Of a stretch of DNA of 64,000 bases, positions 48,346 to 59,215 are shown in pieces. Position 1 is the stretch's first letter; every line of letters starts with the position of its first letter. Position numbers and translations under genes: made by a program. The notes under the pieces were generated by a model. The model was not told the origin of the DNA. It did not search any database and worked only from the letters and a program-made list of their open reading frames with translations. Source of the stretch: Aedes albopictus (Eukaryota > Arthropoda > Insecta > Diptera > Culicidae); NCBI RefSeq assembly GCF_035046485.1, contig NC_085138.1, forward strand, positions 338,160,263-338,224,262, read 5' to 3'.

Positions 48346-49726
48346 CAAGGTGAAAATTTTCTACCGCGATTCCTCTAGTTATCTGTTCAGCACTACGCCA
48401 CCGGGACAGAACTTACGCGAGTGAAAATCAAAGCATGGCCCTTCCAGTGTGTCGGAAGTGGCCCAGTGCACGATCCAGCGCAAGTGTATCGAGTCGAGTG
48501 CGTTCACGGTGAGCGCGTTGCGGTGGAAAGAAGCAGCATTTTGTGTGGAAGAAGATCGGTGGAAGTGATTCATTGGACAACCATACCGGATACTTTGCCG
48601 CAATCTATCTGCTGCAGTCAACTCCAAGAATTTGCGTCGGAAGAACAAGCCAATGGGAACATTTGCTGTTGGATAAGCGTAACAAAGAATTATCGTCATT
48701 TTCTCCTAATTTGGTAAGCTCGTTTCATGCTTTTCTTCTTGAATATATTATCCGTGGAGTTGAAAACCGTGATTTTTCATACACAAAAATCGATTTTGCG
48801 GTGCCTTTTGTCTGGAGGAAAATCAACATCGATTAAAATGTTTTATAATGAGTTTCATTTCGATCATTTTCCTTTTAAATTATTTAGCATTCTAATTTTC
48901 GTAGGATACTTTTTAAGTCAAGTAGTTGCAGGAGACTTATCTTGGTGATCCCGTCCCAATTGAACAAGGCGTTGTTCTTCTTTGTGTATATTTCAAAATA
49001 CCCACACTAAATTAATTTCATAACAATCCAGTCCCATAACTTAATCATACCCGACCTTTCCCGTACCAAAATCCCTTCTCCTTTCTATTTACGAGAGCGT
49101 CGGTGAGTCGCTGGCATCTCGATAAATAGATATCACCCCTTTCCTATTATCCCTTCCAATCCACATAACGTGTTTCTTATCGTTTCAGAGAGCGATCAAT
49201 GGCGCTTAAGCCTAGGCTTGTTAGCCAGGACACATGGTCCAAATGCCTGTGCCCCAACCCGGAAGCAAAAAGGCCCATGGAGTGACACAATTTCTTAGCT
49301 ACGTCACTCCCAACGTTGGTGTTAAAAATCACTTACACTCACATCAACACATCTACATGATCAACTCAAATACACTTTCACAATCTGAATCTTGCCGCAT
49401 CACTCGCTTATAGTGAATCCTCAATCAACCCATTCCAAAAATCCAACTCCTTGACACCTATGGGGGCGCCGGTGAGTCGCTGGCCTTTCATAAAGTAGGT
49501 GTCATATCATCACATCCTTTCCTTTCCTCGTAACGGAGAAGATGGGCGTGGCCGGCAATGGAAGTTTTCATGTCTTTTTTACTTCAACCTCTGATTGGAT
49601 AGCTGTTTCTTCCTAAATAGCATTCCATAAGCAATTAGAATAGGAGTATTAAAGTTTTAACATGACAACTTTCAGTATGCAATCTACGAATTACTCCGTT
49701 ACAACGCAACGCAACGCAACGCAAAC
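48346..49726 (+). mobile_element. 1.38 kb non-LTR retroposon with (AACGC)n tail
   Basis: The 23 bases beginning GCAAGCTGGTGC occur at 48323-48345 and again at 49727-49749, a perfect target duplication. The 3' end is a short AACGC-type tail. Inside are a CpG-richer leader with open frames of about 95 codons (48421-48717 and 48543-48836, no domain recognised) and a possible splice donor TTGGTAAGC near 48711. Two related segments contain GGTGAGTCGCTGGC (about 49092 and 49471). It is probably an internally deleted LINE or a non-autonomous derivative. The family was not identified. Confidence 0.65.
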
Positions 49727-50079
49727 GCAAGCTGGTGCTAATTGCTAAAAAATACATCTCAGCATCCTAGAGCAAAAAACGTCCTCAAAAAGATAAACTT
49801 CTTTTGAGGTGAATATGAGGTGAATGCAATATTGCTTTTTTCACTGAAAATTTTCGATGCTTCGTTGAATTTCATGACGTTTTCTTCCAGCGATGGCTTC
49901 CGCGATACAGCAAACCGCTAAGTTCCACACTAACACAGAAAGAAATCTGTCAATATTTACTTATTACGCGTGCATTTTCGACGAAATGCTCTATTTGCAT
50001 GAAAGCAATCCACTCCCACAACTAACGGATAAAACTAGGGATAAAATAAATAAAACTCACCACGACATTTGAAGAAACC

Positions 50080-51190
50080 TGGAGGAGTTTCTTCTAAAAT
50101 TCTTTCAGCAGTTCATTCTGGAATTCCTCAAGGAGTTTCTTTTAGGATTACCATTTTTGAGAATTTCTCCCTTTTTAATTCCTCCAGCACTTCCTTCTGG
50201 GATTTCTCCAAGCATTTCCATTGGGATTCCATTTGAGATTTCCTCCTTATTGTATTCCTTCAGGGGTTCCTTCAGAGATCCCTCCAAGAACTTTCTCCGG
50301 AGTTCCTGCTTCGATTCCACTAAAAGTTCCTTCTGGGATTTTTCCAGGAGTTTTTTTTTCTAAGGTTTTTCTAAAAGTTTATCCATGGTTTCCTTCGGGA
50401 GTTCTTTCAAGGTTTTCTTCTCCTCTGTTTCATCAGCAGATTCTTAAGACATCTCCTCAGGGATTTCAAACGGATTATTTTTTTAAATTCCATCAGAAAT
50501 TCTTTCTGGGTTACCTGAATAAGTCCCTTTCGGGATTCCTCCAGGAATTCCTTCTTGGCTTCCTTCAGGAATTCACTCAGATATTCATTCCGAGATCTCT
50601 GTAGGAAACCCCTCCGGGATTTTTTCAACTACCCTCCAGGAGTTGCTTCTGGGATTCCTCCAGGAGTTCTTTTTCGGATTCCTTCAGGAATTCCTTCCTG
50701 GATTCTTCTGGGATTCCTCGAGGATTTATTTATCCAGGATTTTTTCCCAGGACTTCTCCATGAACTTTTTCCGGCATCCCTCCATTCACTCCTTTTGGAA
50801 TTCCTTCAGGATTTTCTTTCTAAGGTTTCACCAGGAGTTCTATCTGGATATCTTCCGGGATTCTCCAAAAGTTATTTTCGGGATTCCTTCAGAAATTTCT
50901 TCCAGGATTCCTTCAATAATTTCGACCGTGATTGCTTTAGAAATTCAACCGAGAGTTTGTTCTGAGACTTTACAAATACTTCCTTCTGAAATTCTTCCAT
51001 GAGTTTATTCAAGATTCCTTTAAAAATTCCATCTAGAATTGCTCCAGGAACTCCTAACGGGATTTTTTTGGAATTTCTGTATGATTTACTTTCAAGATTC
51101 CTCCAGGAGTTTCTTCTGAAATTCTTCTGGAAGTTCCTTGAGGGATTCCTTTTGAGATTCCTCCAAATCGCGTTCAATAATCCATATCAT
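50080..51190. repeat. degenerate TTCCTCCAGGAGTT minisatellite block in intron 2
   Basis: This is the closest relative of the 28.5-34 kb block. GGGATTCCTCCAGGAGTT and TTCCTTCAGGAATTCC units recur with roughly 20-26 base spacing. Open frames on both strands (for example 50555-50965 plus and 50872-51177 minus) reflect the repeat. Confidence 0.6.
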
Positions 51191-51504
51191 TATGACCAGT
51201 CGTAAAGCTTTCCGATTCAGAACATAGTAACTGGAACATGTTCCCCCAAAATGGCTTAGTTTGGCCAGCTATGAACTAGGGGACGGTAGGATGGTCAAGC
51301 TCAAGCAAAACGAATGCAAGTTCCACGGCTGGGTAAACAACCAACTAGCAAATTTTCAATTAAAATGTTTATCGTAAAATCAATGAAAGCATGTAATTAT
51401 TCCCAACTGGAGTGATACATCTATTAAGTCAGAGTTGTTAGTGTTGAGGTTAGTCTTTAGGCTGGTGCGTTTGAAAATTAGTCGAATCACTATTTCTGCT
51501 TTAT

Positions 51505-51605
51505 GTTATTTCAGCCTTTTGATGCATTCAGCCTTCTGTAATTTCAGCCTTTTGTGTTTCAGCCTTTTGTTATTTCAGCCTTTCGTAATTCAGCCTTTTG
51601 TACGT
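51505..51605 (+). repeat. TTTCAGCCTTTTGT short tandem repeat
   Basis: Six or so units of TTATTTCAGCCTTTTG type with spacing of 14-22 bases. Confidence 0.75.
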
Positions 51606-51677
51606 AATACCTGCTAGAGGAGCTCCTTAAGAAATTTATGGAGGAATTCTTAAATGAAGTTTTGTAGAAACTATATA

Positions 51678-51902
51678 GGGTATCGCGCTACTTGGGCGGT
51701 GGTTTTCTTCGTCTGTTATTTTCGTCTGTTTTCCACTGTAACTCGGTCAATTTTGAACCGATTGACTTGAAATTTTGTACACGGGTAGATACTATACCTA
51801 TCTCCCCGCATTCCAAGAATTGTGTCAATTGGTTCAAGATTGACTGAGTTATAGTGGAAAACAGACGAATATAGAAGCCACCGCCCAAGTAGCGCGATTC
51901 CC
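51678..51902. mobile_element. 225 bp MITE, TA duplication
   Basis: GGGTATCGCGCTACTTGGGC and its near complement form the ends, each next to TA. The arms also share AACAGACGAA and complement. Confidence 0.8.
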
Positions 51903-52152
51903 TAAGGCACTCCGGGAATAATGTCATAATGCCAAAAACTTTTTCCTTAGCAGCGTGCAGTACCCTATAGCAAGCAGCAAACTATTGTTCGTTGAAAGCA
52001 TTTGAGCGAAATTGATTTTCATACACATTATTCCTTCATTCTTAATTATTCTTTATGCAGGACTTCAAACCCATTTTCTGAGATACAGTTGTTGCGTACA
52101 ATAGCTGCTCGTCTTATGAAATGAAGCCGGCATTTATTTCCATTATTTGTTA

Positions 52153-52380
52153 CACAGCGTAACAAAAATTAACTTTTTGTCTGTCTCAAGAGCAAACTCA
52201 TGTGTCTCCGAAGGATTTTGGGCCGCTGAATCCGAATTCGGGCTCAGATTTGCTCAAACACGTCACAATTTTGAGCTATACCTCAATTTATAGGGCAAAA
52301 TATGCGATTCGGATTCAGCGGCCAAAAATCCTTCGGAAACACATAAGTTTGCTCTTGAAACAAAAAAATGTTGCGCTGTG
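52153..52380. mobile_element. 228 bp MITE, TTA duplication
   Basis: CACAGCG and CGCTGTG ends are flanked by TTA on both sides, the 3 bp pattern of PIF/Harbinger elements. The arms contain CAAGAGCAAACT, CCGAAGGATTTT and CGCTGAATCCGAAT with their complements. Confidence 0.8.
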
Positions 52381-52812
52381 TTATTAACATTAATGTGATG
52401 AAAAAAAAACAGAACATGCAATATGTATATTTTTTTCTTTACTGGATAATGATACTTAAAGCAAGTGAAAATTTAATAAAGCTTAATAGAAAGCTACGTA
52501 GCATATCATGAACCCCTACCCCCCTATCATCACACTTCGTCACAAAATCACAAACACCACCCTCTCCCCCAAAAAGCTACGTCATTTATGGACGATCCCT
52601 GAGACAAAAAAAAGCCTATCCCAAACATTTTGGCCACCTCCTGTAGATCCGTTGAGGTGAATCCGTTGTATCTAAAGGAACCGTCAAAATCTGTACCCAA
52701 ACCCTCGATGAAAACTTACATTTTCATTGTATGATCAACATAAAATGACCCTTTGGAAACACTTTGCGGAAGGCATTTAGATTGGCGATAACTTGATACT
52801 TGTGGATGAAGT

Positions 52813-52834
52813 TGATTCTTGATTCTATGGACAT
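52813..52834. repeat. target-site duplication, 3' side of the retrotransposon
   Basis: These 22 bases are identical to 59194-59215. They mark the insertion site of the minus-strand element and join it directly to the short tandem tail. Confidence 0.9.
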
Positions 52835-53353
52835 GTATGTATGTATGTAAAGGTAACCACTTATTGTTGCAGGGCACAGCCGTTAGACAATAGACTGTCC
52901 TCTCTACATGTGTGGATCCAGCTGAACTGCAGATTTTATTCAATCATCAATGTAGAAAATGATTATGACCTCAAGCCTGCTGTTCATCCAGCCATCACAC
53001 CATATAGAAGGATGTCTCAATAAGTGGGAAAGGACTCTACCTTGCTCCGCAATATGTTGAAGATAAGAAGTTGGCAATTCCACTCTTCCCTTCCATATTA
53101 CTTCACTCAGGCATCCTGTTAAATATATTTATTTATGGAATATGTTTCTATGATAACATTTAAAGTAGAAGAGACTTACCATTATCTTGACGTTCATAAA
53201 AATATAAGACAATCTTACCTTTTGTGACATTTATTGATTTTACTTAGTATTTATGCTTTCAAAATTGTATTATTACCTCCCAATACATTAATCCGATTGA
53301 AACCGACGGTGGTGTACTTCAAACCTGGTTTCAGAGAGCCGCTACCCCTCTCA

Positions 53354-56300
53354 CTAAGTTTCATTCCTTCTTTTCCTTTTCCAATGCTTGTATGTTTTGT
53401 CATTACTATCCTCATCTGATTCCCCATCCGAAATTTCACTATCCTCTTTTTTATAGATCTCATCTAACTTACTTTTCAGTTTTTCCCTATCCTTCGAAAG
53501 TTCTTCAAAGCTGTCCCTATTCATGTTTTCATATTTAAGAAAATCCTGTTCTAATGATTTTAGCCATGTCTGAGAGGGCCGTCCCTCTTTCTTTTTCCTA
53601 TGATTTAGTTTAAAAGCTAACTTGAGAGGGTGGTTCCTTTCTCTACGCATCACGTGGCCAAAATAGCTTATTCTTCCTACTCTAATTCTTCTGTTTATAG
53701 TTTTTCCGTCTAATAACTTTCTCGCGTTGAATTTCAGGTTCTTTGGTTTTCTGCAATATTGGTAAATGTTTCTAAGAATTAACTTTTCATAATTAGCTAT
53801 TGACACCCTACTTTTCTTTGTTAATACCGATACTTTTGTTCCATACAATAACGATGGTCCTATTACTGTTTTGTACATCAATTTACCCAGCTCCCAACTT
53901 GGTTTGAATGACTTACAAAATTCTGTTATAATTCTAGAAGATTTAACTGTGTTCAGACATCTTTGCTTACAAGTTAATTTTCTGTTAAGAGTGGCTGTCA
54001 GACAAATTCCCAAATAAGTTATGCTATCACTAACCTTAAAAATTTTATTATTTAATACAATCTCTTTTGGGTGTTGTGCTTTATCGTTGGGATACCTGAT
54101 CAAAACCTGACTTTTTTCGCAATTGATTTCTAGTCCTACTTTTTCCAGCTGAAGTTCTATCTGCTCTAGGATTTTTTCTAATTCCGCTTGCGATCTAGCT
54201 ATTATGAGAATGTCATCTGCGAATACTAAAATCAATGGTAGGATCAGTAGGTGTACATCCATCAACTTTAGTTCTGGGATTTCTTCGGCTACCTTTTTCA
54301 TGACATCTTGTATTAAGTAATTGAAGAGTAGTGGGGAGAGTGGGCATCCTTGTTTTATTCCTCTTCCTCTTTTAACCTCGCCTGAATATTGATTCTCCCA
54401 CAAGATTCTTGTAACTTCATCTTTAACACAACTCAAAACTCTATCAACTAACCTCGATGGCACTCCTAACTTAATTAGTATCTCTCCTATGGACTGTATT
54501 TTGACATTATCAAATGCTTTGCTAATATCTAACGCTAGAATGTATAAATCCTTTCCAGAGTTCCAATGTTCTTCCATCATTCGCCTAGCTACGAATATAT
54601 GATCGTCAGTAGACCTATTTGCGGTAAACGCAGCTTGATGCAAACCGGGTGGCCCTGCATACGTATTCAATTGCTTGACTAACCATTTTGCATATATTTT
54701 GTAAGCTACATTGCATAATGAAATTCTCCTGAAATGTTCTGCTTCTGAGGCTCCTGACTTCTTCGGTATCGGGATTTGGGTTGATTTTTTCCATTCTTTT
54801 GGCATTTCATTTTGTATGTATACTGTCTGAATTATTTCTACTAGCTTCCCTACTGTATCCTCATCAGCTGACTTCAAATACTCGCTAACCACTCTATCCG
54901 ATCCTGGAGACTTTCCGTTACATGTTGAAAACAAAATGCTCTCTATTTCCTCTTTTGTAGGAGGGTTCGGCAACGGTGTAAAATCTTGTTCAGTGCAATA
55001 CTTAACCTCGGGGCCTTCACACGATTTTAGAATATTATCCCATACCCGGTTACTAATCAGAGCTTTTTTATGTTTCTTTTGCCTCACAAAACCCTTCAAA
55101 TATTTGTATGTTTTCCTGATCCTTACCCCTGCATCAAAATCATTTAGATTCTTAAAAAAGTTAGTTATCTCTTTTTCTTGGTGTTCTTTGACTGCTTTTT
55201 GATATTCTTGTCTACAGTTACCTACCCTATATCTATAGTTTATCATGTCCGGATGCTTCTTTGCTACCCTTAATGCTGTTCTCAGCTTATCTAAAGCTTG
55301 TCTTCTCCGTGGCGTGTTGGGAACTGTTGTTGTTTTTAGTGTTTTATGAGCCGCTATTCTAATTCTGCTCGCTAGTTCTTCATAACATTTATCTACTGAA
55401 TCTGTTTGAACATTTGTCTTTGTTGGAATCGACTTTAATGTTTCCTTGAACATTTTTTTCTTTTCTGGAATTTTAAGAAGGTCGATGTTAAGTTTTGTGG
55501 GCTCTTTACTTCCTTTCACGATTCTGGATACTTTGCCGAAAACTAATCCTACCGCAATCATTTTGTGATCTGTTTTTAAATCTGTCCAAAAGCCCTTGAC
55601 GTACCTGACTTTGAAGTTTGTGAATTGTGCAACCAATATGTGGTCAATTTGGCTAGATTTATCCCTTGATGTCCATGTAATTTCTACATTTTTTCCAATC
55701 TTAGTTAATACATTCTTAAGTTTTGAAAGGTGTAAGAAACATTTGAAGAGCTCTCCATTTTCGTTGCACAATTCGTGACCCAAGTTGGAACCTATCCATA
55801 CTCTATCATCTGGTTGAAGGTCTTCAGAGCCTAGCTGTGCATTGAAATCCCCTAGTACAATCAATGATTTACGATCCCTTTCTCTCGACACTATTTCATT
55901 GACATTATTGAGAAATGTTTTCTGATTACTATTCGGAGCGTGAACGTTTATTATTATCAAGTTAGACCCGTTGATTCTTAGTTTAACCCACATGATGCCT
56001 TTCATACGTTCCCTAACTTGTAACACCCTGATTCCTTGATTTTTCATTACAACAATTGCCAATCCTCTTGTTTTGTTTACGTGATTTTCCATGACTTTCC
56101 ATTCATAATTACTAGTGTATATGTCATCTCCTATTGTGTTAACTTCCTGTAGGGCAGCAACCACTACTTCGTTAGCCATCAGAATTTCATCAATCTCATC
56201 CCTTTTTTGTTTATTTCTGCAACCTTTGACGTTCCAACTAACTAGTTTCAATACCTTCTTCACATGTTCTTTTGATTCTGACTTATTTTCCTTACTACTT

Positions 56301-58138
56301 ACATTAACAATCGTTTGTGGACTACTTGAATCTTTCTTTTTGTATACAGACTGTGTCGTGTGATTTTGCCCTTGATTGTGATCTGAATGCTGCGATTCTG
56401 TTGGTTTTACAGTGCTCCTAATGGGTTCTGTTCTGGCCGCTACTTCGCTATCCTTTGTTGTAACTGTTGTAATTGCAATTCTGATATCATCATCCCAGCC
56501 TTCATCAACTTTTTCTGTTTCTTTTGCTCTTGATCCCATACTCTCCCCACAACCATCGTAATTCCACACGTTGTTATCCTTTTCTACTTCCCTCTTGTTC
56601 CCTGCATTATTGATTGTTTCCTTTCCCGCTACTGCCTGGATATCGATGATGCTATCATAGTGAGACCCTGTATAGAAAATTTTCAAAGCTGGTTCGTTGT
56701 TTATTCGGATACCTATTCTTGTCCTTAAGCCTTCTTTCCTGTAAACTTCAATCTGTTTTTTAAAGAATTCAGCAAAAATTAAGATTGTTTCTTCTCCCAG
56801 CCAAAAGGACTTTTCCCTAATCCTTTCAATCGCTCTTTCAAAGGAACCTGCCTCTTCAATATGTTCGAATAAGTAATCCTCAAACCTCTCTCTATTGTGC
56901 TCAATGTAACTAGCGATATTGTTCCTTAGCTTAAGAATATTATAGTCCGACATGTAGTATTTATCATGAGTTCTACCTAGTTGGTCTAATAGGGATCTGA
57001 GCAAACAACTACCATCTCCATCTATTTGTTTGATAACTGCTTTTCGACCGTTTCCCACAAGCTCCACATTATAAATCACCTCCTCTGCCTTCGTATCAAA
57101 AAAGTCTATCGCTGGATCAATACTCATTCCTGCACTCCATGTTTGAATTTGCCTGCAGTTTTTGACTGTATGGTACCAGATTGATGTTCCCTGTATCTCA
57201 GCTACTAGCATAATTGGTAAAAGTTTCTTCTTTCGTTCGGTAACCCCTAAAACGACTTCCTCTCCACTCATCAAGAACACTATTATTTCCCTGTTAAGAT
57301 GTACTGCCAACTTACTTACTAATCTCCACGTTTCATGTAATGCTTTCTTATTCCAACTGATGTTTGGCTCTAATTCATCGATCCTTGCTCCATTTTCTTC
57401 AAAAAACTGATCAATCCATTCCATCATCTCTTCCACCTCCCTCACTTCTAATCTGCCAGTTTCCATCTGCTGAAAAACGTTCCTCACTAATGCACTATGA
57501 AGTTTACCATCGTCCATAATTGTATTCTCAATCTCGAAAATCCAGTTACTTATTCCCGTATACCACTTTTCATCCCTCCTTATTGATAAACCTTTTTCCA
57601 GATCTGTATTATTGTTGCTTATTTGTGTCACTATCCTGTTGAGCCCATTTAATCCTTGGTCCGAATCTTGATTTGTTTCAAATCTGTCGATATTTCCTAT
57701 CTGTCCGTCTGTTTTTACGTTAAACTCCAGTATTCCAAAAAAGCGATTTGTCTTCCCTTCCTCGATAACTTTTACTTCTTTTGCTGCCTGAAATATTCTC
57801 ACCTCACATTCGAGAACCTTTGAAATCGCTAGCAAAATGCAATTATCTGCTGTTGCTGAAATATCACTTACTAGTCCATGAACGCTATAGAGTTGTGTGA
57901 ACCATTCTAAATCATCTTCCCCTACATCAATTATGGAGTAAATACAATCTTGCAGTTCGTCTACATCCCTCAAATTAAAACTGATACCCCCCACTTTCCA
58001 AGCAATCTGATTTAAAATTATTCTACTCAGTCTATTTTGTCCGTTTGAATCCTGATCGTTTCGCAATATTTTCTGTTTAGCCTCTCTCAAAACCTCAAGG
58101 AACCACCCTCGTTTCGTTTCATCTAAAAACCTCGTCAT
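53354..58138 (-). CDS. OTU protease, APE endonuclease and reverse transcriptase polyprotein of the retrotransposon
   Basis: The ORF is about 1594 aa from the ATG at 58138. The frame is open a few codons further upstream, but without an ATG. Residue numbers are approximate. An OTU cysteine protease spans 365-500, with IDGDGSCLLRSL holding the catalytic Cys near 378 and GSHYDSI the His near 493. An APE-type endonuclease spans 628-870, with SWNVKG, LQEVNT, VLGDFNAQ, SQIDHILVA and TDHKM. A reverse transcriptase spans about 1100-1370, with LALDISKAFDNV, GIKQGCPLSPLLF and FADD near 1306-1309. A C-terminal region has YFGHVMRRERNHP and GRPSQTWL, common in RTE and related elements, followed by a very acidic then basic end. 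No RNase H is seen. All catalytic motifs look intact. The roughly 360 residues before the OTU domain have no clear assignment but may contain two further OTU-like folds without the active Cys. Confidence 0.92.
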   Translation of the reverse strand: MTRFLDETKRGWFLEVLREAKQKILRNDQDSNGQNRLSRIILNQIAWKVGGISFNLRDVDELQDCIYSIIDVGEDDLEWFTQLYSVHGLVSDISATADNCILLAISKVLECEVRIFQAAKEVKVIEEGKTNRFFGILEFNVKTDGQIGNIDRFETNQDSDQGLNGLNRIVTQISNNNTDLEKGLSIRRDEKWYTGISNWIFEIENTIMDDGKLHSALVRNVFQQMETGRLEVREVEEMMEWIDQFFEENGARIDELEPNISWNKKALHETWRLVSKLAVHLNREIIVFLMSGEEVVLGVTERKKKLLPIMLVAEIQGTSIWYHTVKNCRQIQTWSAGMSIDPAIDFFDTKAEEVIYNVELVGNGRKAVIKQIDGDGSCLLRSLLDQLGRTHDKYYMSDYNILKLRNNIASYIEHNRERFEDYLFEHIEEAGSFERAIERIREKSFWLGEETILIFAEFFKKQIEVYRKEGLRTRIGIRINNEPALKIFYTGSHYDSIIDIQAVAGKETINNAGNKREVEKDNNVWNYDGCGESMGSRAKETEKVDEGWDDDIRIAITTVTTKDSEVAARTEPIRSTVKPTESQHSDHNQGQNHTTQSVYKKKDSSSPQTIVNVSSKENKSESKEHVKKVLKLVSWNVKGCRNKQKRDEIDEILMANEVVVAALQEVNTIGDDIYTSNYEWKVMENHVNKTRGLAIVVMKNQGIRVLQVRERMKGIMWVKLRINGSNLIIINVHAPNSNQKTFLNNVNEIVSRERDRKSLIVLGDFNAQLGSEDLQPDDRVWIGSNLGHELCNENGELFKCFLHLSKLKNVLTKIGKNVEITWTSRDKSSQIDHILVAQFTNFKVRYVKGFWTDLKTDHKMIAVGLVFGKVSRIVKGSKEPTKLNIDLLKIPEKKKMFKETLKSIPTKTNVQTDSVDKCYEELASRIRIAAHKTLKTTTVPNTPRRRQALDKLRTALRVAKKHPDMINYRYRVGNCRQEYQKAVKEHQEKEITNFFKNLNDFDAGVRIRKTYKYLKGFVRQKKHKKALISNRVWDNILKSCEGPEVKYCTEQDFTPLPNPPTKEEIESILFSTCNGKSPGSDRVVSEYLKSADEDTVGKLVEIIQTVYIQNEMPKEWKKSTQIPIPKKSGASEAEHFRRISLCNVAYKIYAKWLVKQLNTYAGPPGLHQAAFTANRSTDDHIFVARRMMEEHWNSGKDLYILALDISKAFDNVKIQSIGEILIKLGVPSRLVDRVLSCVKDEVTRILWENQYSGEVKRGRGIKQGCPLSPLLFNYLIQDVMKKVAEEIPELKLMDVHLLILPLILVFADDILIIARSQAELEKILEQIELQLEKVGLEINCEKSQVLIRYPNDKAQHPKEIVLNNKIFKVSDSITYLGICLTATLNRKLTCKQRCLNTVKSSRIITEFCKSFKPSWELGKLMYKTVIGPSLLYGTKVSVLTKKSRVSIANYEKLILRNIYQYCRKPKNLKFNARKLLDGKTINRRIRVGRISYFGHVMRRERNHPLKLAFKLNHRKKKEGRPSQTWLKSLEQDFLKYENMNRDSFEELSKDREKLKSKLDEIYKKEDSEISDGESDEDSNDKTYKHWKRKRRNET

Positions 58139-58159
58139 CGTCAGTACCAAAAATCGCAA

Positions 58160-59193
58160 TGTCCTTCAGTGAAACTTAGTAAGAAGAATAACGACTCACC
58201 GAATCCAAACTCGTCGGCACCACCACCATATAACGCAATCGCTTTCCCGCCAGCGCAGCGATTCGGCTTCCTCTGCACACGCACACACACCAGAGCGAGT
58301 ACCAATCGCTTGCAATGCGGCTTCTCTCCCGTTGTGCCACACCGTACTCTTTCTTCTCCTTTCCGCTTTTAACCGCTACCACGGCTACCACACTTGTCAC
58401 TTCCCCAGCGAAACTTGCTTCTGTGGAATTCACCACGGCGACCCACTCTCTTTTCTCTTCTCTCGGCCACGCCGTCGTCGACGCGCGGGCGCGCCTTGCT
58501 ATTTTCACCACCGTAATACGCTGCTCGATGTTACCCACACACTGCTCTTCTCCGTAGATTTTTCTGGAGCCCCCGCTCCTCACGATTCGCTAACAGTGGT
58601 ACTTTTCCAGCTTCGTCTACTTCTCACTTTTCCCTTCCCCACCGTAGTACGACCACTTCGGCCCGCGGTCAGGCGCCGCGCCGCCGTCGTCGTCGACACC
58701 GTCTTCTTCACCAGCACTTTTTGCACTTCTCCCCTCCCCGGCACCGATCCGTTACCAGCCTTTGGCCACCCTCTTCTTCTTTTCTACAATTTCGCTCCGA
58801 TAACGCTCACCAGCCGAAACACTTCCGTAATATTTTTCGACCCGATTCGCCAAAAAAGCATAGATTCACCGATGACACTGTACTCCCTCACTTTCCCGCC
58901 AAAAAACAATTCCCTGGCCAGGCGTCTCCGCCTTCGTCGACGCCGTCTTCTTCACCGGCACTTTTCGCACTTCTCCCTTCCCTTTCGAAACTTTTTACTC
59001 CGATGACGCCCACCAGCCGAAACTTTTCAGCCGTATTTCCGACCAAATTGGCCCGAAAAGCTGCAAATCCACCGATGAAACTGCACTCCGTCACCCCGCC
59101 GCTAGGCAGAACCACCAACAACAGCTCTAGAATCACTCCAGAACAGGAGCGTACAATTTCGTTTCAATGATACACTTTCATGCAACATTTGAA
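58160..59193 (-). promoter_or_regulatory. CpG-rich 5' region of the retrotransposon with tandem units
   Basis: This leader of about 1 kb is far richer in C+G than the rest of the intron. It contains two related units. One starts near 58691 and the other near 58935, each with the block CGTCTTCTTCACC followed by GCACTTCTCCC. Both then have CACCAGCCGAAAC (58808 and 59011) and a block ending ACCGATGA. The unit spacing is about 203-244 bases because the first copy has a roughly 40 base extra piece. A third, weaker unit may lie at 58440-58680. Stacked promoter units are known at the 5' ends of some LINEs. Promoter activity here is inferred. Confidence 0.55.
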
Positions 59194-59215
59194 TGATTCT
59201 TGATTCTATGGACAT
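59194..59215. repeat. target-site duplication, 5' side of the retrotransposon
   Basis: This is the second copy of the 22 bp at 52813-52834, lying just beyond the 5' end of the element. The perfect match implies a young insertion. Confidence 0.9.

Larger units (their letters stand above)
52835..59193 (-). mobile_element. full-length non-LTR retrotransposon (RTE-like) with an OTU domain
   Basis: The element lies antisense in E1 alpha intron 2. Both flanks carry the same 22 bp (52813-52834 and 59194-59215, beginning TGATTCTTGATT), a perfect target-site duplication. Its 3' end, read on the minus strand, is a short ACAT-type tandem tail, as in RTE-clade elements, with no poly(A). It has a CpG-rich 5' region with tandem repeats, one very long ORF and a 3' UTR of about 520 bases. 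The perfect duplication and uninterrupted ORF point to a recent, possibly still competent, insertion. The clade is inferred from the APE-RT layout without RNase H and from the tail. Confidence 0.9.

Noticed and set aside
58139..58159. Upstream non-ATG start for the retrotransposon polyprotein
   Set aside because: The frame is open by seven further codons but begins with TTG; the ATG at 58138 is the simpler start.
58332..59170. Plus-strand frames of 149 and 224 codons rich in Pro, Ser and Arg
   Set aside because: They lie antisense to the CpG-rich 5' region of the minus-strand retrotransposon and have no domain.
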